Program-made: the position numbers and the translations under genes
Shown here: in pieces, positions 14,543-20,103 of the stretch
How the letters are laid out: each line of letters opens with the position of its first letter
Position numbering within the stretch: the first letter of the stretch is position 1
Notes under the pieces: generated by a model
Told to the model about the DNA's origin: nothing
Databases searched by the model: none
What the model saw: only the letters and a program-made list of their open reading frames with translations
Source: JARIHD01 sp035629475
Lineage (GTDB): Bacteria; Patescibacteriota; Saccharimonadia; Saccharimonadales; UBA4665
Length of the DNA: 20,103 bases
Direction of reading: 5' to 3'
Assembly (NCBI GenBank): GCA_035629475.1
Contig: DASPHS010000055.1
Coordinates: forward strand, 1 to 20,103

Positions 14543-15073
14543 ATGAATCGCATCAACACATTTCGTATCCATGAACAGCATAATGCCGGCGTGGCTCCTC
14601 TGGACTCGCAGGCTATTGGAACACGTGCTTGTGAGATGACCATTGCTTATCCTGATGGCCGTCCACTGTTCACTATCGGTGGTGTAGACTGCCCGGCGCC
14701 TAAAGATGGTCCGCAGGGCATAGGCCACAGCCAAGCTGCTGGCGCCACTTTACGTAGTGCTGTTGGTGCGGTCGAAGACTTCGCTGGAACCTCAAACGGG
14801 ACGGAAGGTCATACCGTATATACATACGGCAACATTGACGCCCTCCGTGAGCAGCCATTTGCCCTTAATAAAGTCGCCAAGACATTGGGCTGGGTTGGTT
14901 ACTGTGCGGTGCTGAAGGGTCAGCGCGACCCGGCTTCTGTTCCAGAAGGAGCACTGGTGCCGCCATTCGTCGAGCCCACACCTTCCGTTGAGCTTGCTCA
15001 GCTGGCTGGTGAACTGCCGTTGATTGACCCACGCCTTGCGCATCTTCAGGCTATGCCTGCCGAACAGCGCTAG
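14543..15073 (+). CDS. Hypothetical protein, 176 aa
   Basis: Family not recognised. Soluble. The N-terminal half is Gly/Ala-rich (GGVDCPAPKDGPQGIGHSQAAGATLRSA, given in part: GIGHSQAAGATLRSAVGA near 79-96), the C-terminal half Pro/Glu/Leu-rich (VEPTPSVELAQLAGELP), and no membrane segment is present. TATAAT (14528-14533) lies 9 nt before the ATG with no Shine-Dalgarno. Its stop codon (TAG 15071-15073) touches the terminator hairpin. No neighbour suggests a pathway. Confidence 0.7.
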   Translation: MNRINTFRIHEQHNAGVAPLDSQAIGTRACEMTIAYPDGRPLFTIGGVDCPAPKDGPQGIGHSQAAGATLRSAVGAVEDFAGTSNGTEGHTVYTYGNIDALREQPFALNKVAKTLGWVGYCAVLKGQRDPASVPEGALVPPFVEPTPSVELAQLAGELPLIDPRLAHLQAMPAEQR

Positions 15074-15110
15074 TTACAAAAGCCCGGAAGCGATTCCGGG
15101 CTTTTGTAAC
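15073..15110. terminator. Perfect 17-bp bidirectional terminator
   Basis: 15073-15089 pairs perfectly with 15094-15110 around a GCGA tetraloop. The GC core (GCCCGGAA/TTCCGGGC) is flanked by AAAA and TTTT. It separates the plus-strand gene ending at 15073 from the convergent gene ending at 15124 and should work in both directions. Confidence 0.92.
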
Positions 15111-15123
15111 GGGTGAGTGATTG

Positions 15124-15936
15124 CTACTGAAGCGCCTGCATGTATTCATCGAGCGTCACGTCGCTCGGCTCATCGGAGATAGTAGTTGGCTCGCTGTGGC
15201 CAGGCAGCAAGTACTGGTTTGGAGCAAGCTGCTTGGCGTTGGCGGGTGCTTTGATAGATACCTTCTCATAGCTGATAGTGGTGTTGTGGGTGACAGTATC
15301 ACCCTCGAGGGTCTGTACCCGGCGGAGCCTATAATCCTGGTCATCAAACCACACATACTGTTTGTATGTACCACCATCCACGTCAGTCGTTACTTGATAT
15401 TTAAAGCAGGTACGGTTGTCGCAACTTTCTTTGCCGACTTTGGTGTAGGTTGTGGTGTCTTTGTTTGGCTCTTCAATTTCCAACTTGCCGTCGAAATTAT
15501 CAACCGGACCCACCGTATCACCATTACTATCGACTGCCTGCTTCCACCAGGTACCGCTGGTTGCTCTGATATATGTTGCATCGTCAATGACGATGGCTTC
15601 ATACGGTGTGTCGCCAGTCATAATAGTGTGGGACTTGTCGCCGGTGGTTTTGATAGTTACCGTTGTAGTGCCGCCATCGCTAGCTAACTTGGCTGTGGCC
15701 GTGTACTGATCGCTCGCCTTCCAGCTCGTAATGAACTTACAGACGTCCTTGTCGTCATAGTCACATGTGGCATTTTTGAGTTTGTCCTGCAATGCAGTGT
15801 TGGCGGCTGATTTATCGTCTTTCTGATTATTGACGACCCACCATCCTGAAAATCCCACAAAAGCCACCACTGCAATGATGACTATAATTGCTATATGACC
15901 AATACCGCGGCTACCGAGCGAAGAAGTTGTATGCAT
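15124..15936 (-). CDS. Membrane-anchored extracellular protein, possibly LppX/LolA-like fold
   Basis: 270 residues from ATG 15936, preferred over an upstream Met (15957) because an extended -10 (TGG-TACGAT, minus, 15943-15951) ends 6 nt before it. An N-terminal anchor (GIGHIAIIVIIAVVAFVGFSGWWVV, given in part: IAIIVIIAVVAFVGFSGW, about 15-32) is followed by a polar, Asp/Thr/Lys-rich external domain of alternating beta-strand character. Lines such as GDTPYEAIVIDDATYIR and TWWKQAV, then YVWFDDQDYRLRRVQ, recall proteins with the LppX/LolA half-barrel. Four Cys occur (CDYDDKDVC and CDNRTC), fitting two disulfides outside the cell. Function is inferred only as a surface or lipid-binding protein. 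Stop TAG. Confidence 0.72.
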   Translation of the reverse strand: MHTTSSLGSRGIGHIAIIVIIAVVAFVGFSGWWVVNNQKDDKSAANTALQDKLKNATCDYDDKDVCKFITSWKASDQYTATAKLASDGGTTTVTIKTTGDKSHTIMTGDTPYEAIVIDDATYIRATSGTWWKQAVDSNGDTVGPVDNFDGKLEIEEPNKDTTTYTKVGKESCDNRTCFKYQVTTDVDGGTYKQYVWFDDQDYRLRRVQTLEGDTVTHNTTISYEKVSIKAPANAKQLAPNQYLLPGHSEPTTISDEPSDVTLDEYMQALQ

Positions 15937-15956
15937 ACAGTAATCGTACCATACCA

Positions 15957-15981
15957 AAACCCCGCCGGAGGGGCGGGGTTT
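15957..15981 (-). terminator. Intrinsic terminator after the GlsB/YeaQ gene
   Basis: AAACCCCGCC (15957-15966) pairs with GGCGGGGTTT (15972-15981) around a 5-nt loop. On the minus strand the stem is followed by a short T run (TTTT). It lies 19 nt after the GlsB-like gene's stop and just upstream of the next minus-strand promoter. Confidence 0.8.
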
Positions 15982-15999
15982 GTGAGGGAGAGAAAGGGG

Positions 16000-16260
16000 T
16001 TAGGCGTGGGAGCCGCGGCGGAAGCTACGGATGATGAACAGCAGTACTGTTGCACCAAGGGTTGCCACCAGTAAGCTCCAGAGGTTGAAGCCACTCACGC
16101 CATCACCACCGAACATGTTGACGATAAAGCCACCCAGGAGTGCACCCAAAATACCGACGATGATGTTGCCGATGATGCCTTGCTGGGCGTTATTGCCAGC
16201 AATCATGGATGCAAACCAGCCCGCGAGCCCACCTACAATGATCCAAGTAATAATTCCCAT
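16000..16260 (-). CDS. GlsB/YeaQ/YmgE family stress-response membrane protein
   Basis: 86-residue small membrane protein with three hydrophobic segments (about 3-22, 28-50 and 60-80) and family-typical glycine patterns: IIVGGLAGWFAS at the N-terminus, GIIGNIIVGILGALLGG in the middle, and a basic tail RSFRRGSH. Members (transglycosylase-associated family) are induced by acid, cell-wall or starvation stress; the molecular role is unsettled. AGGAG lies 7 nt before the ATG, so this gene uses Shine-Dalgarno initiation, unlike most of its neighbours. It ends TAA and is followed by its own terminator. Confidence 0.92.
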   Translation of the reverse strand: MGIITWIIVGGLAGWFASMIAGNNAQQGIIGNIIVGILGALLGGFIVNMFGGDGVSGFNLWSLLVATLGATVLLFIIRSFRRGSHA

Positions 16261-16351
16261 AATTGTTCTCCTAATTAATTTCGATGTTTACAGTATCGCG
16301 CTTTCAGCAGATAAATGATGTAAAATCGCTAACAATAAAACGGCAATTAAT

Positions 16352-17164
16352 TTAACGAAAGTGTGATTTAGCCCGTTCGACGCGGTCTATTGCCGCTTGC
16401 CCATAGAGTGCCAGCGACTCCAGCTGGTCAAAAACCTGTACGTATGTTGTAACGATTTCAGGGTCGGTTGTCTCGATTTCACGGCTCTGTAGCGCATCCA
16501 GCACCGTATGCTCGTCATAGATAGTAAAGTGCCCGAGGTCTCTCGGTGCTAAGCCAGCCTCAAGCGGGATAATACCTACCTGGCTTTTGGTTGGTAAGTC
16601 CAGGGCGCGGCTGATGCGATCCAGCTGCGCCAGGTGTATTTCCTGGTTACTGAAGCAGGTGTACAGTACCGACTCGGCAAGCAGAATGTGAAATGTTTTG
16701 CCGCGCTCCCACAACTGGTCCTGACGGAGCATGGTGCGTTTCATCTCGCCCGCAAGATCTTTCACGTCATGTAGCGTCAGGAGGGCTTGCCGGTATCGGT
16801 AGGTTTGCAGCAGGACGTGCACGAGGCTAACCCCAAAGGCGCGGACGGTCTTTTTAGCTCTTGCTTCCAACATGCTATTACCCTCAAGCTCCTGGTAGAC
16901 CGGCAAGATTGCGGGTGGCTGAGCTGGTCCGAGCGATATTACTACTTGTTGTAGAATATGTTCCGGTACTTTCAGAATATTCAGTATGCGCGTCAGTTCG
17001 TCAGGCCGCAGGCTGCCGGCATAACCCGTTTCGATTTTAGATATTTTTGACTGGCTTATATGAGCCAGGGACGCAAGTTCAGTGCCTTTGAGGCCAACCT
17101 TTTGGCGGTATGTTCGTACCAGAGCGCCAATTTCTCTTTTGCTCAACCTCGCCGTAGCATTCAT
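16352..17164 (-). CDS. WhiJ/Scr1-like regulator: XRE helix-turn-helix plus DUF5753
   Basis: 270 residues from ATG 17164. A TATATT box ends 7 nt before it, and the frame upstream to 17281 is not protein-like. An XRE-type helix-turn-helix (about 10-66, with ELASLAHISQSKISKIETG at 29-47) is followed by a DUF5753 ligand/partner domain (about 97-265). That domain shows the family line LLQTYRYRQALL (118-129), RQDQLWERG, LLAESVL, HLAQLDRI, VGIIPLEAGL and GHFTIYDE. In Actinobacteria such proteins bind DNA and are controlled by a DUF397 partner encoded next door, as here (divergent, 17265). Two palindromes in the shared 100-bp region (17163-17176, overlapping this start, and 17213-17222) are candidate operators for autoregulation. 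Stop TAA. Confidence 0.88.
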   Translation of the reverse strand: MNATARLSKREIGALVRTYRQKVGLKGTELASLAHISQSKISKIETGYAGSLRPDELTRILNILKVPEHILQQVVISLGPAQPPAILPVYQELEGNSMLEARAKKTVRAFGVSLVHVLLQTYRYRQALLTLHDVKDLAGEMKRTMLRQDQLWERGKTFHILLAESVLYTCFSNQEIHLAQLDRISRALDLPTKSQVGIIPLEAGLAPRDLGHFTIYDEHTVLDALQSREIETTDPEIVTTYVQVFDQLESLALYGQAAIDRVERAKSHFR

Positions 17165-17222
17165 ATTCCAGAATATACTACAGATAAAGATGCAGTGCCA
17201 ACACAACAAGATGGAATATTCC
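17163..17222. promoter_or_regulatory. Candidate operators in the divergent intergenic region
   Basis: ATATTC-CA-GAATAT (17163-17176) is a perfect dyad that overlaps the regulator's start codon and its -10-like box. GGAATATTCC (17213-17222) is a perfect palindrome 36 nt further, nearer the DUF397 promoter. Both share the half-site GAATAT. The centres (17169.5 and 17217.5) are 48 bp apart, between 4.5 and 5 helical turns. Binding by the adjacent XRE protein is inferred. Confidence 0.55.
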
Positions 17223-17264
17223 TCAGCTGCTTTTATACTGCGGGTAATGTAACCGGGATGTACT

Positions 17265-17528
17265 ATGAGCGAACATGTCAAAGGTGAGCCTAAGTGGCTG
17301 GAATCGGAACCAGGAACAAGATTGCGAAAAAGTAGCTACTCATCCAGTGGTGCCTGCGTAGGAGTTTTGGAGGGTGCGAACGGCGAACTTGCAATTGTAA
17401 AAGTGGATGACTACCGCCGCACCAGCGATGTGAGCGTCTCGGTCACGCTCGAAGGCCTACGCGATTTTATTGCCGGCGTACGGGCTGGTGAGTTTGATTT
17501 TCCGCCGGAGTCAGCACCAGGGGCATAA
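17265..17528 (+). CDS. DUF397 domain protein, partner of the WhiJ/Scr1-like regulator
   Basis: 87 residues. The DUF397 core is plain: WLESEPGTRLRKSSYSSSG (11-29), ACVGVLEGANGELAIVKVDD (30-49) and a C-terminal LRDFIAGVRAGEFD (65-78). These correspond to the family's W-RKSSYS-G, C-V-V and F-GV-AGEFD positions. In streptomycetes these small proteins pair with HTH-DUF5753 proteins (Scr1/Scr2-type, WhiJ-associated), reported both as developmental regulators and as toxin-antitoxin-like pairs. TATACT (17236-17241) gives a leader of about 20 nt; a weak CGGGA precedes the ATG. Stop TAA. eno begins 38 nt downstream. Confidence 0.88.
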   Translation: MSEHVKGEPKWLESEPGTRLRKSSYSSSGACVGVLEGANGELAIVKVDDYRRTSDVSVSVTLEGLRDFIAGVRAGEFDFPPESAPGA

Positions 17529-17566
17529 TCCTTGATTATTAGTATCGGTACTCCTACCATGTAAGG

Positions 17567-18808
17567 ATGAACATTACACACATCCATGCCCGACAAATTT
17601 TTGACTCCCGCGGCTTTCCTACTGTAGAGGCCGATGTAACCCTCGAGGACGGTACGCTCGGCCGTGCGGCAGTGCCCAGCGGCGCCAGCACCGGTAGCGG
17701 TGAAGCGCTTGAACTACGTGATGGCGGCGAAGCATACGGCGGCAAAGGTACCACCAAAGCTGTAGCCAATGTAAACGATATTATTGCTCCAGCGCTCATT
17801 GGTAATGATGCCGCCGACCAACGGGCTATCGACCAGCTCCTCCTCGAGCTTGATGGCACCGAAAACAAGAGCAAACTTGGTGCCAATGCCATCCTGGCCG
17901 TTTCACTTGCTTGCGCCAAGGCTTCTGCTATTGCCGCAGGCCAGCCTCTGTACAAATACATTGCTGACATGGTAGGCCAGACGACGTTTACGCCACCCAT
18001 GCCCCTCATGAACCTGATCAACGGCGGCAAGCACGCTGCCGGCTCAACTGATATACAGGAATTCATGATTATTCCTGTATCGGGTAATACATTTGCCGAC
18101 CGGATGCGCATCGGTGCCGAAGTATTTATGGCCCTCAAGAAAGTATTGGCCGAGAAGAACTATGGCACAACCGTAGGTGACGAAGGTGGTTTTGCACCGC
18201 ATGTATCGGGCAATGCCGAAGCGCTTGACCTGTTGAGCCAGGCAGTCGAGCGTGCTGGCTACAAGCTGGGTGAGGACGTCGAGTTTGCGCTTGATGTCGC
18301 CTCGAGCGAATTAACTGATGCCGACGGCAAGTACGAATTAAAGACCGAAGGCCGCACACTGGACGCAGCCGAAATGGTTGCCTGGTACCAGGAATTGGCT
18401 GCCAAGTACCCAATAACTTCCATCGAAGACGGCCTGGCCGAAGCCGACTGGGACGGCTGGAAGCAGCTCCAAGCTGCTATGGGCGAAGAGACACAGTTAG
18501 TGGGCGACGACTTGCTGGTTACAAACGTCAAGCTGCTACAGAAGGCCATTGACGAAAAGGCTGCCAACGCTATCCTTATTAAACCCAACCAGATCGGCTC
18601 GCTGACCGAGACCATCAATGCAGTACAAATGGCACATGATGCCGGTTGGAACACCGTTATGAGCCACCGCAGTGGTGAAACCGAAGACACGACGATTGCT
18701 CATCTGGCTGTCGGCCTGGGCTGTTCACAAATCAAGACCGGTTCTATCAGCCGAAGTGAGCGGTTGGCTAAGTACAATGAACTGCTGCGTATCGAGGAAA
18801 CGCTTTAG
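17567..18808 (+). CDS. eno: Enolase (phosphopyruvate hydratase)
   Basis: 413-residue glycolytic enzyme converting 2-phosphoglycerate to phosphoenolpyruvate with two Mg2+ ions; cytosolic. The loop PSGASTG is at 37-43, GDEGGF at 204-209 (catalytic Glu206), metal ligands are Asp243, Glu287 (SIEDGL) and Asp314 (VGDD), base Lys339 is in LIKPNQIG, SHRSGETED is at 366-374 and Lys390 is in KTGS. All key residues are present. Length is slightly under the usual 420-430. TACCAT (17555-17560) ends 6 nt before the ATG; the AAGG directly abutting the ATG is too close to act as Shine-Dalgarno, so a leaderless start is plausible. Its TAG overlaps the GTG of the next gene. Confidence 0.97.
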   Translation: MNITHIHARQIFDSRGFPTVEADVTLEDGTLGRAAVPSGASTGSGEALELRDGGEAYGGKGTTKAVANVNDIIAPALIGNDAADQRAIDQLLLELDGTENKSKLGANAILAVSLACAKASAIAAGQPLYKYIADMVGQTTFTPPMPLMNLINGGKHAAGSTDIQEFMIIPVSGNTFADRMRIGAEVFMALKKVLAEKNYGTTVGDEGGFAPHVSGNAEALDLLSQAVERAGYKLGEDVEFALDVASSELTDADGKYELKTEGRTLDAAEMVAWYQELAAKYPITSIEDGLAEADWDGWKQLQAAMGEETQLVGDDLLVTNVKLLQKAIDEKAANAILIKPNQIGSLTETINAVQMAHDAGWNTVMSHRSGETEDTTIAHLAVGLGCSQIKTGSISRSERLAKYNELLRIEETL

Positions 18809-19200
18809 TGCTGGAGGTCAGCGACGACCAATTTGCCCAGCTGATTGCTGAGTCAATCGATGAGTTGGTGGATCAACTGCCCGAACAACACGGGCAGGCG
18901 ATTCAAAATGTAGCCATTGTGTATGCCGATGAGCCAACGCCCGAGCAGCGAGTGCAGCTGGAGTTACGTAACGATGAGAACTTATTCGGATTGTATGAAG
19001 GCGTCCCCCTGCCCAAGCGTCAGGGGATGACGGGCTTTTCACCAGATAAGATCACTATCTTCAAGCTGCCCATGTTGCACTTCGTCCAGGAGATGCCCCA
19101 GTTAAAAGTGCAGGTCAAACACACCCTGTGGCATGAGTTGGGACACTACTTCGGCCTGGACCACCCGGCTATCCACCACATAGAGGCCAACTGGCAATAG
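18808..19200 (+). CDS. Zincin-type metallopeptidase family protein
   Basis: 130 residues. The complete zinc signature HExxHxxGxxH appears as HELGHYFGLDH at 109-119 (ligands His109, His113 and His119, catalytic Glu110), preceded by KHTLW. The overall size and the layout with a basic beta region (DKITIFKLPML, 80-90) before the helix fit the small 'metallopeptidase family' (zincin_1, PF06262-like) found next to housekeeping genes in many bacteria. No signal peptide, so probably cytosolic; substrate unknown. The start is GTG, sharing its G with eno's TAG stop; GAGGA (18794-18798) inside eno is the ribosome site, so translation is coupled. Stop TAG. No terminator follows. Confidence 0.9.
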   Translation: MLEVSDDQFAQLIAESIDELVDQLPEQHGQAIQNVAIVYADEPTPEQRVQLELRNDENLFGLYEGVPLPKRQGMTGFSPDKITIFKLPMLHFVQEMPQLKVQVKHTLWHELGHYFGLDHPAIHHIEANWQ

Positions 19201-19303
19201 TTATTAATCCTTTCCTGTATGATGTCTCACCTGAATATTTGATGGATATATTGGCGAAAACTGCAATTTCATTGGTAAAATGCTAGTGCTAAGGCATCTA
19301 AAA

Positions 19304-19312
19304 TGGTATTAT
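19304..19312 (+). promoter_or_regulatory. Extended -10 promoter of the structured RNA
   Basis: TGG followed by TATTAT (19307-19312) predicts a transcription start near 19318-19320, immediately before the first hairpin. No clear -35 is seen, as expected for an extended -10. The ATG at 19313 directly abuts the box and so would not be in the transcript. Confidence 0.5.
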
Positions 19313-19318
19313 ATGAAT

Positions 19319-19457
19319 ACCGTTGAGGGTAACAACGCCCACTGCCATGTCCTAGATGTGTCGCTGAGAGGTAGAGAGCAACACCTTGGGAGTAGAGACG
19401 GTATTCCGGTCAAGCCCAAACCCGCTGGCAGCAGCGACGAGGGCAGTCAATTGTAGG
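19319..19457 (+). ncRNA. Candidate structured ncRNA upstream of an RT-like gene
   Basis: Nested perfect helices are visible. Hairpin 1 is CGTTG/CAACG (19321-19325 / 19333-19337, loop AGGGTAA). The closing helix is ACTGCC/GGCAGT (19341-19346 / 19442-19447), optionally extended by CCC/GGG (19338-19340 / 19456-19458). The inner helix is GTCGCTG/CAGCGAC (19360-19366 / 19432-19438). Inside it are TTGGG/CCCAA (19386-19390 / 19415-19419) and a GAC-GG/CC-G-GTC hairpin (19397-19411) with a tatt loop, plus AGGT/ACCT (19369-19372 / 19383-19386). One frame crosses the whole block without a stop. No known RNA family was recognised. The position directly 5' of a DRT-like RT matches the template ncRNAs of DRT2/DRT9; a role as RT template is inference. 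Confidence 0.5.
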
Positions 19458-19530
19458 GTTATCTCGGTTTCAAACTGTATGACCATATAATTTACCTTTC
19501 ATTCTTATTGATGTATTTCAAGAGAGTGAA

Positions 19531-19561
19531 TGTGATGATGATGTCATTGTACGTCGTCACA
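19531..19561 (+). other. Ten-bp hairpin in the RT leader
   Basis: TGTGATGATG (19531-19540) pairs along its full length with CGTCGTCACA (19552-19561), including two G-U pairs, with an 11-nt loop. The G-U pairs mean the structure is stable as RNA on the plus strand only, which supports an RNA role. Confidence 0.5.
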
Positions 19562-19615
19562 ATCGTATTGAACTAAGGCGCACCAAGAGATATGACCACC
19601 TCGTTACTTGCCTCA

Positions 19616-19702
19616 TCCGGACTCGATCGTTTCACAAACGGCCCCGGAGCATGGACCCTTCATCGCCGTTAGGCGGAGGCGCGCGCCGCGCTGAAGGGTC
19701 CA
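19616..19702 (+). other. Two adjacent strong hairpins just upstream of the RT-like start
   Basis: The first is TCCGG/CCGGA (19616-19620 / 19644-19648) enclosing CGTTT/AAACG (19628-19632 / 19636-19640, loop CAC). The second is an 11-bp perfect stem, TGGACCCTTCA/TGAAGGGTCCA (19652-19662 / 19692-19702). It closes a three-way junction with CGCC-GTTA-GGCG (19664-19675) and a GC-only hairpin (19678-19687). It ends 11 nt before the ATG at 19714 and could act as an RNA processing, priming or translation-control element. Confidence 0.6.
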
Positions 19703-19713
19703 AACTCAAGAAT

Positions 19714-20103
19714 ATGAACGAAGAGATATATCAGCAATGGTACGACCACCAGCATCGCAAGCTTTCCAGAGGGCGTAAGCAAAAAGGCTTTTTCAAGCCT
19801 TTTATTGGTTTAAGGGGGTATCAGCATCTTGATGGCAAGCTCTTATTAGACTCGTCATGGCTGAAGAGTGTGTGTACTAATTCAGAAGAATTGCGGCTTC
19901 ATAAGTTCCTGCCTTTTATACGACAAGATTCAAGGGAACGCAGATATCGTCGGCCCTCGCAAAAACGTAGATTTGAACCAGGGGAGAGTCGTAACCAAAA
20001 AGAGTATGCTCACATAAAGTCGCGACCGATAATGTATAGCGGTCACCATGATGCTGGTATCTTCTCATTTTATGGTTTTTGGCTGCAGCAGCCGTACGAG
20101 AAT
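19714..20103 (+). CDS. N-terminal part of a putative antiphage (DRT/UG-type) reverse transcriptase, truncated by window end
   Basis: An open frame of 130 codons running off the right edge. A basic N-terminus (HRKLSRGRKQKGFFKP, 14-29) leads into RGYQHLDGKLLL (34-45), then HKFLPFI (63-69), a basic linker (RRYRRPSQKRR), and KSRPIMYSGHHDAGIFSFY followed by a PYEN segment. From memory this order (GY-HFD, H-F-PFI, then K-R-I-YA-H-D--IYS-Y---L---YE) is the N-terminus of bacterial Abi/DRT reverse transcriptases, before the catalytic palm with YxDD, which would lie beyond 20103. It is not like group II intron or retron N-termini. ATG 19651 is an in-frame alternative start but lies at the foot of a strong hairpin. 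Codon use (AGG, AGA, CGA, ATA) differs from housekeeping neighbours, suggesting transfer. Confidence 0.62.
   Translation, partial: MNEEIYQQWYDHQHRKLSRGRKQKGFFKPFIGLRGYQHLDGKLLLDSSWLKSVCTNSEELRLHKFLPFIRQDSRERRYRRPSQKRRFEPGESRNQKEYAHIKSRPIMYSGHHDAGIFSFYGFWLQQPYEN

Larger units (their letters stand above)
19201..19713 (+). other. 513-base region without a convincing protein gene, dense in RNA-like structure
   Basis: It contains a promoter-like box (TGG-TATTAT, 19304-19312) and a hairpin-rich block (19319-19457). A second TATAAT (19486-19491), three further hairpins (19531-19561, 19616-19648, 19652-19702) and then the RT-like ORF follow. One plus-strand frame is stop-free from 19235 to 19453 (58 codons from ATG 19280, 47 from ATG 19313, ending TAG 19454). 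Another is stop-free from 19483 right into the RT-like ORF, with no ATG, GTG or TTG start before 19651. I read the region as leader/ncRNA of the RT locus. Confidence 0.55.

Noticed and set aside
15121..15687. 188-codon plus-strand ORF opposite the anchored extracellular protein
   Set aside because: Shadow frame; the minus-strand gene has an anchor segment, a promoter-spaced start and a terminator arrangement that fit.
1..19200. UGA recoded as glycine (SR1/Gracilibacteria code)
   Set aside because: All conserved genes are full length without in-frame TGA; glycines use GGN codons.
19652..19702. Integron attC site, suggested by GTTAGGC at 19668-19674
   Set aside because: No matching GCCTAAC partner box and no attC-type spacer or bulges; the core occurs inside a short CGCC/GGCG hairpin by chance.
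19201..20103. Group II intron with maturase ORF
   Set aside because: No GUGYG-type 5' end or domain V was found in view, and the ORF N-terminus lacks the group II RT pattern. Sequence past the window could change this.
1..20103. CRISPR array or transposase
   Set aside because: No regularly spaced short repeats and no transposase or integrase ORF on either strand.

Overview
The window is bacterial and gene-dense. It combines conserved chromosomal genes (nhaA, metK, rarA, typA/bipA, eno) with a variable strip beside a tRNA gene and a defence-like locus cut off by the right edge. I did not recognise a species. A Patescibacteria/CPR genome, perhaps Saccharibacteria, is my best guess. It rests on compact single-gene units, many genes that appear leaderless, several short proteins of unknown family, and 21 of 21 complete genes ending in TAG or TAA with none ending in TGA. 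This placement is inference and needs a phylogenetic check.

Layout. Positions 1-3952 (minus strand) are an accretion zone at a tRNA-Gln(CUG) gene at 3878-3952. Copies of the tRNA 3' end recur at 3712, 1029 and, partially, 63. Between them lie an MBL-fold hydrolase, an HSL-type esterase with a frameshifted small gene, and a haloacetate-dehalogenase-like hydrolase. All run in the same direction, and all three hydrolases have a promoter-like box just upstream of the start. Positions 3990-6085 hold three minus-strand genes of unknown function, each with its own promoter-like box. nhaA (minus) follows. metK (plus) comes next behind a long structured leader that resembles a SAM riboswitch. A shared terminator, two tiny membrane proteins and rarA (minus) follow. 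Then come a REP-like repeat cluster, a bactofilin-like envelope protein, typA, two genes of unknown function, a membrane-anchored extracellular protein and a GlsB/YeaQ protein.

At 16352-17528 a divergent pair encodes a WhiJ/Scr1-like regulator (HTH plus DUF5753) and a DUF397 protein. This pairing is characteristic of Actinobacteria. Two palindromes sharing a half-site lie between the genes. eno follows, with its stop overlapping the GTG start of a small zinc metallopeptidase.

The most interesting part is 19201-20103. A stretch of about 500 bases with no convincing protein gene is rich in perfect hairpins. It has a promoter-like box placed so that transcription would begin at the first hairpin, and it leads directly into an open-ended ORF from 19714. 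The N-terminus of that ORF resembles the antiphage (DRT/UG, Abi-like) reverse transcriptases. A structured RNA directly upstream of such an RT is the arrangement of DRT2- and DRT9-type systems, so this may be a divergent RT/ncRNA defence system.

Two start styles are seen. At least 14 genes have a -10-like hexamer ending about 3-9 nt (mostly 6-7) before the start codon, which suggests leaderless mRNAs. A smaller set (nhaA, metK, the bactofilin-like gene, typA, the GlsB gene, the metallopeptidase and the small gene at 1572) has Shine-Dalgarno sequences.
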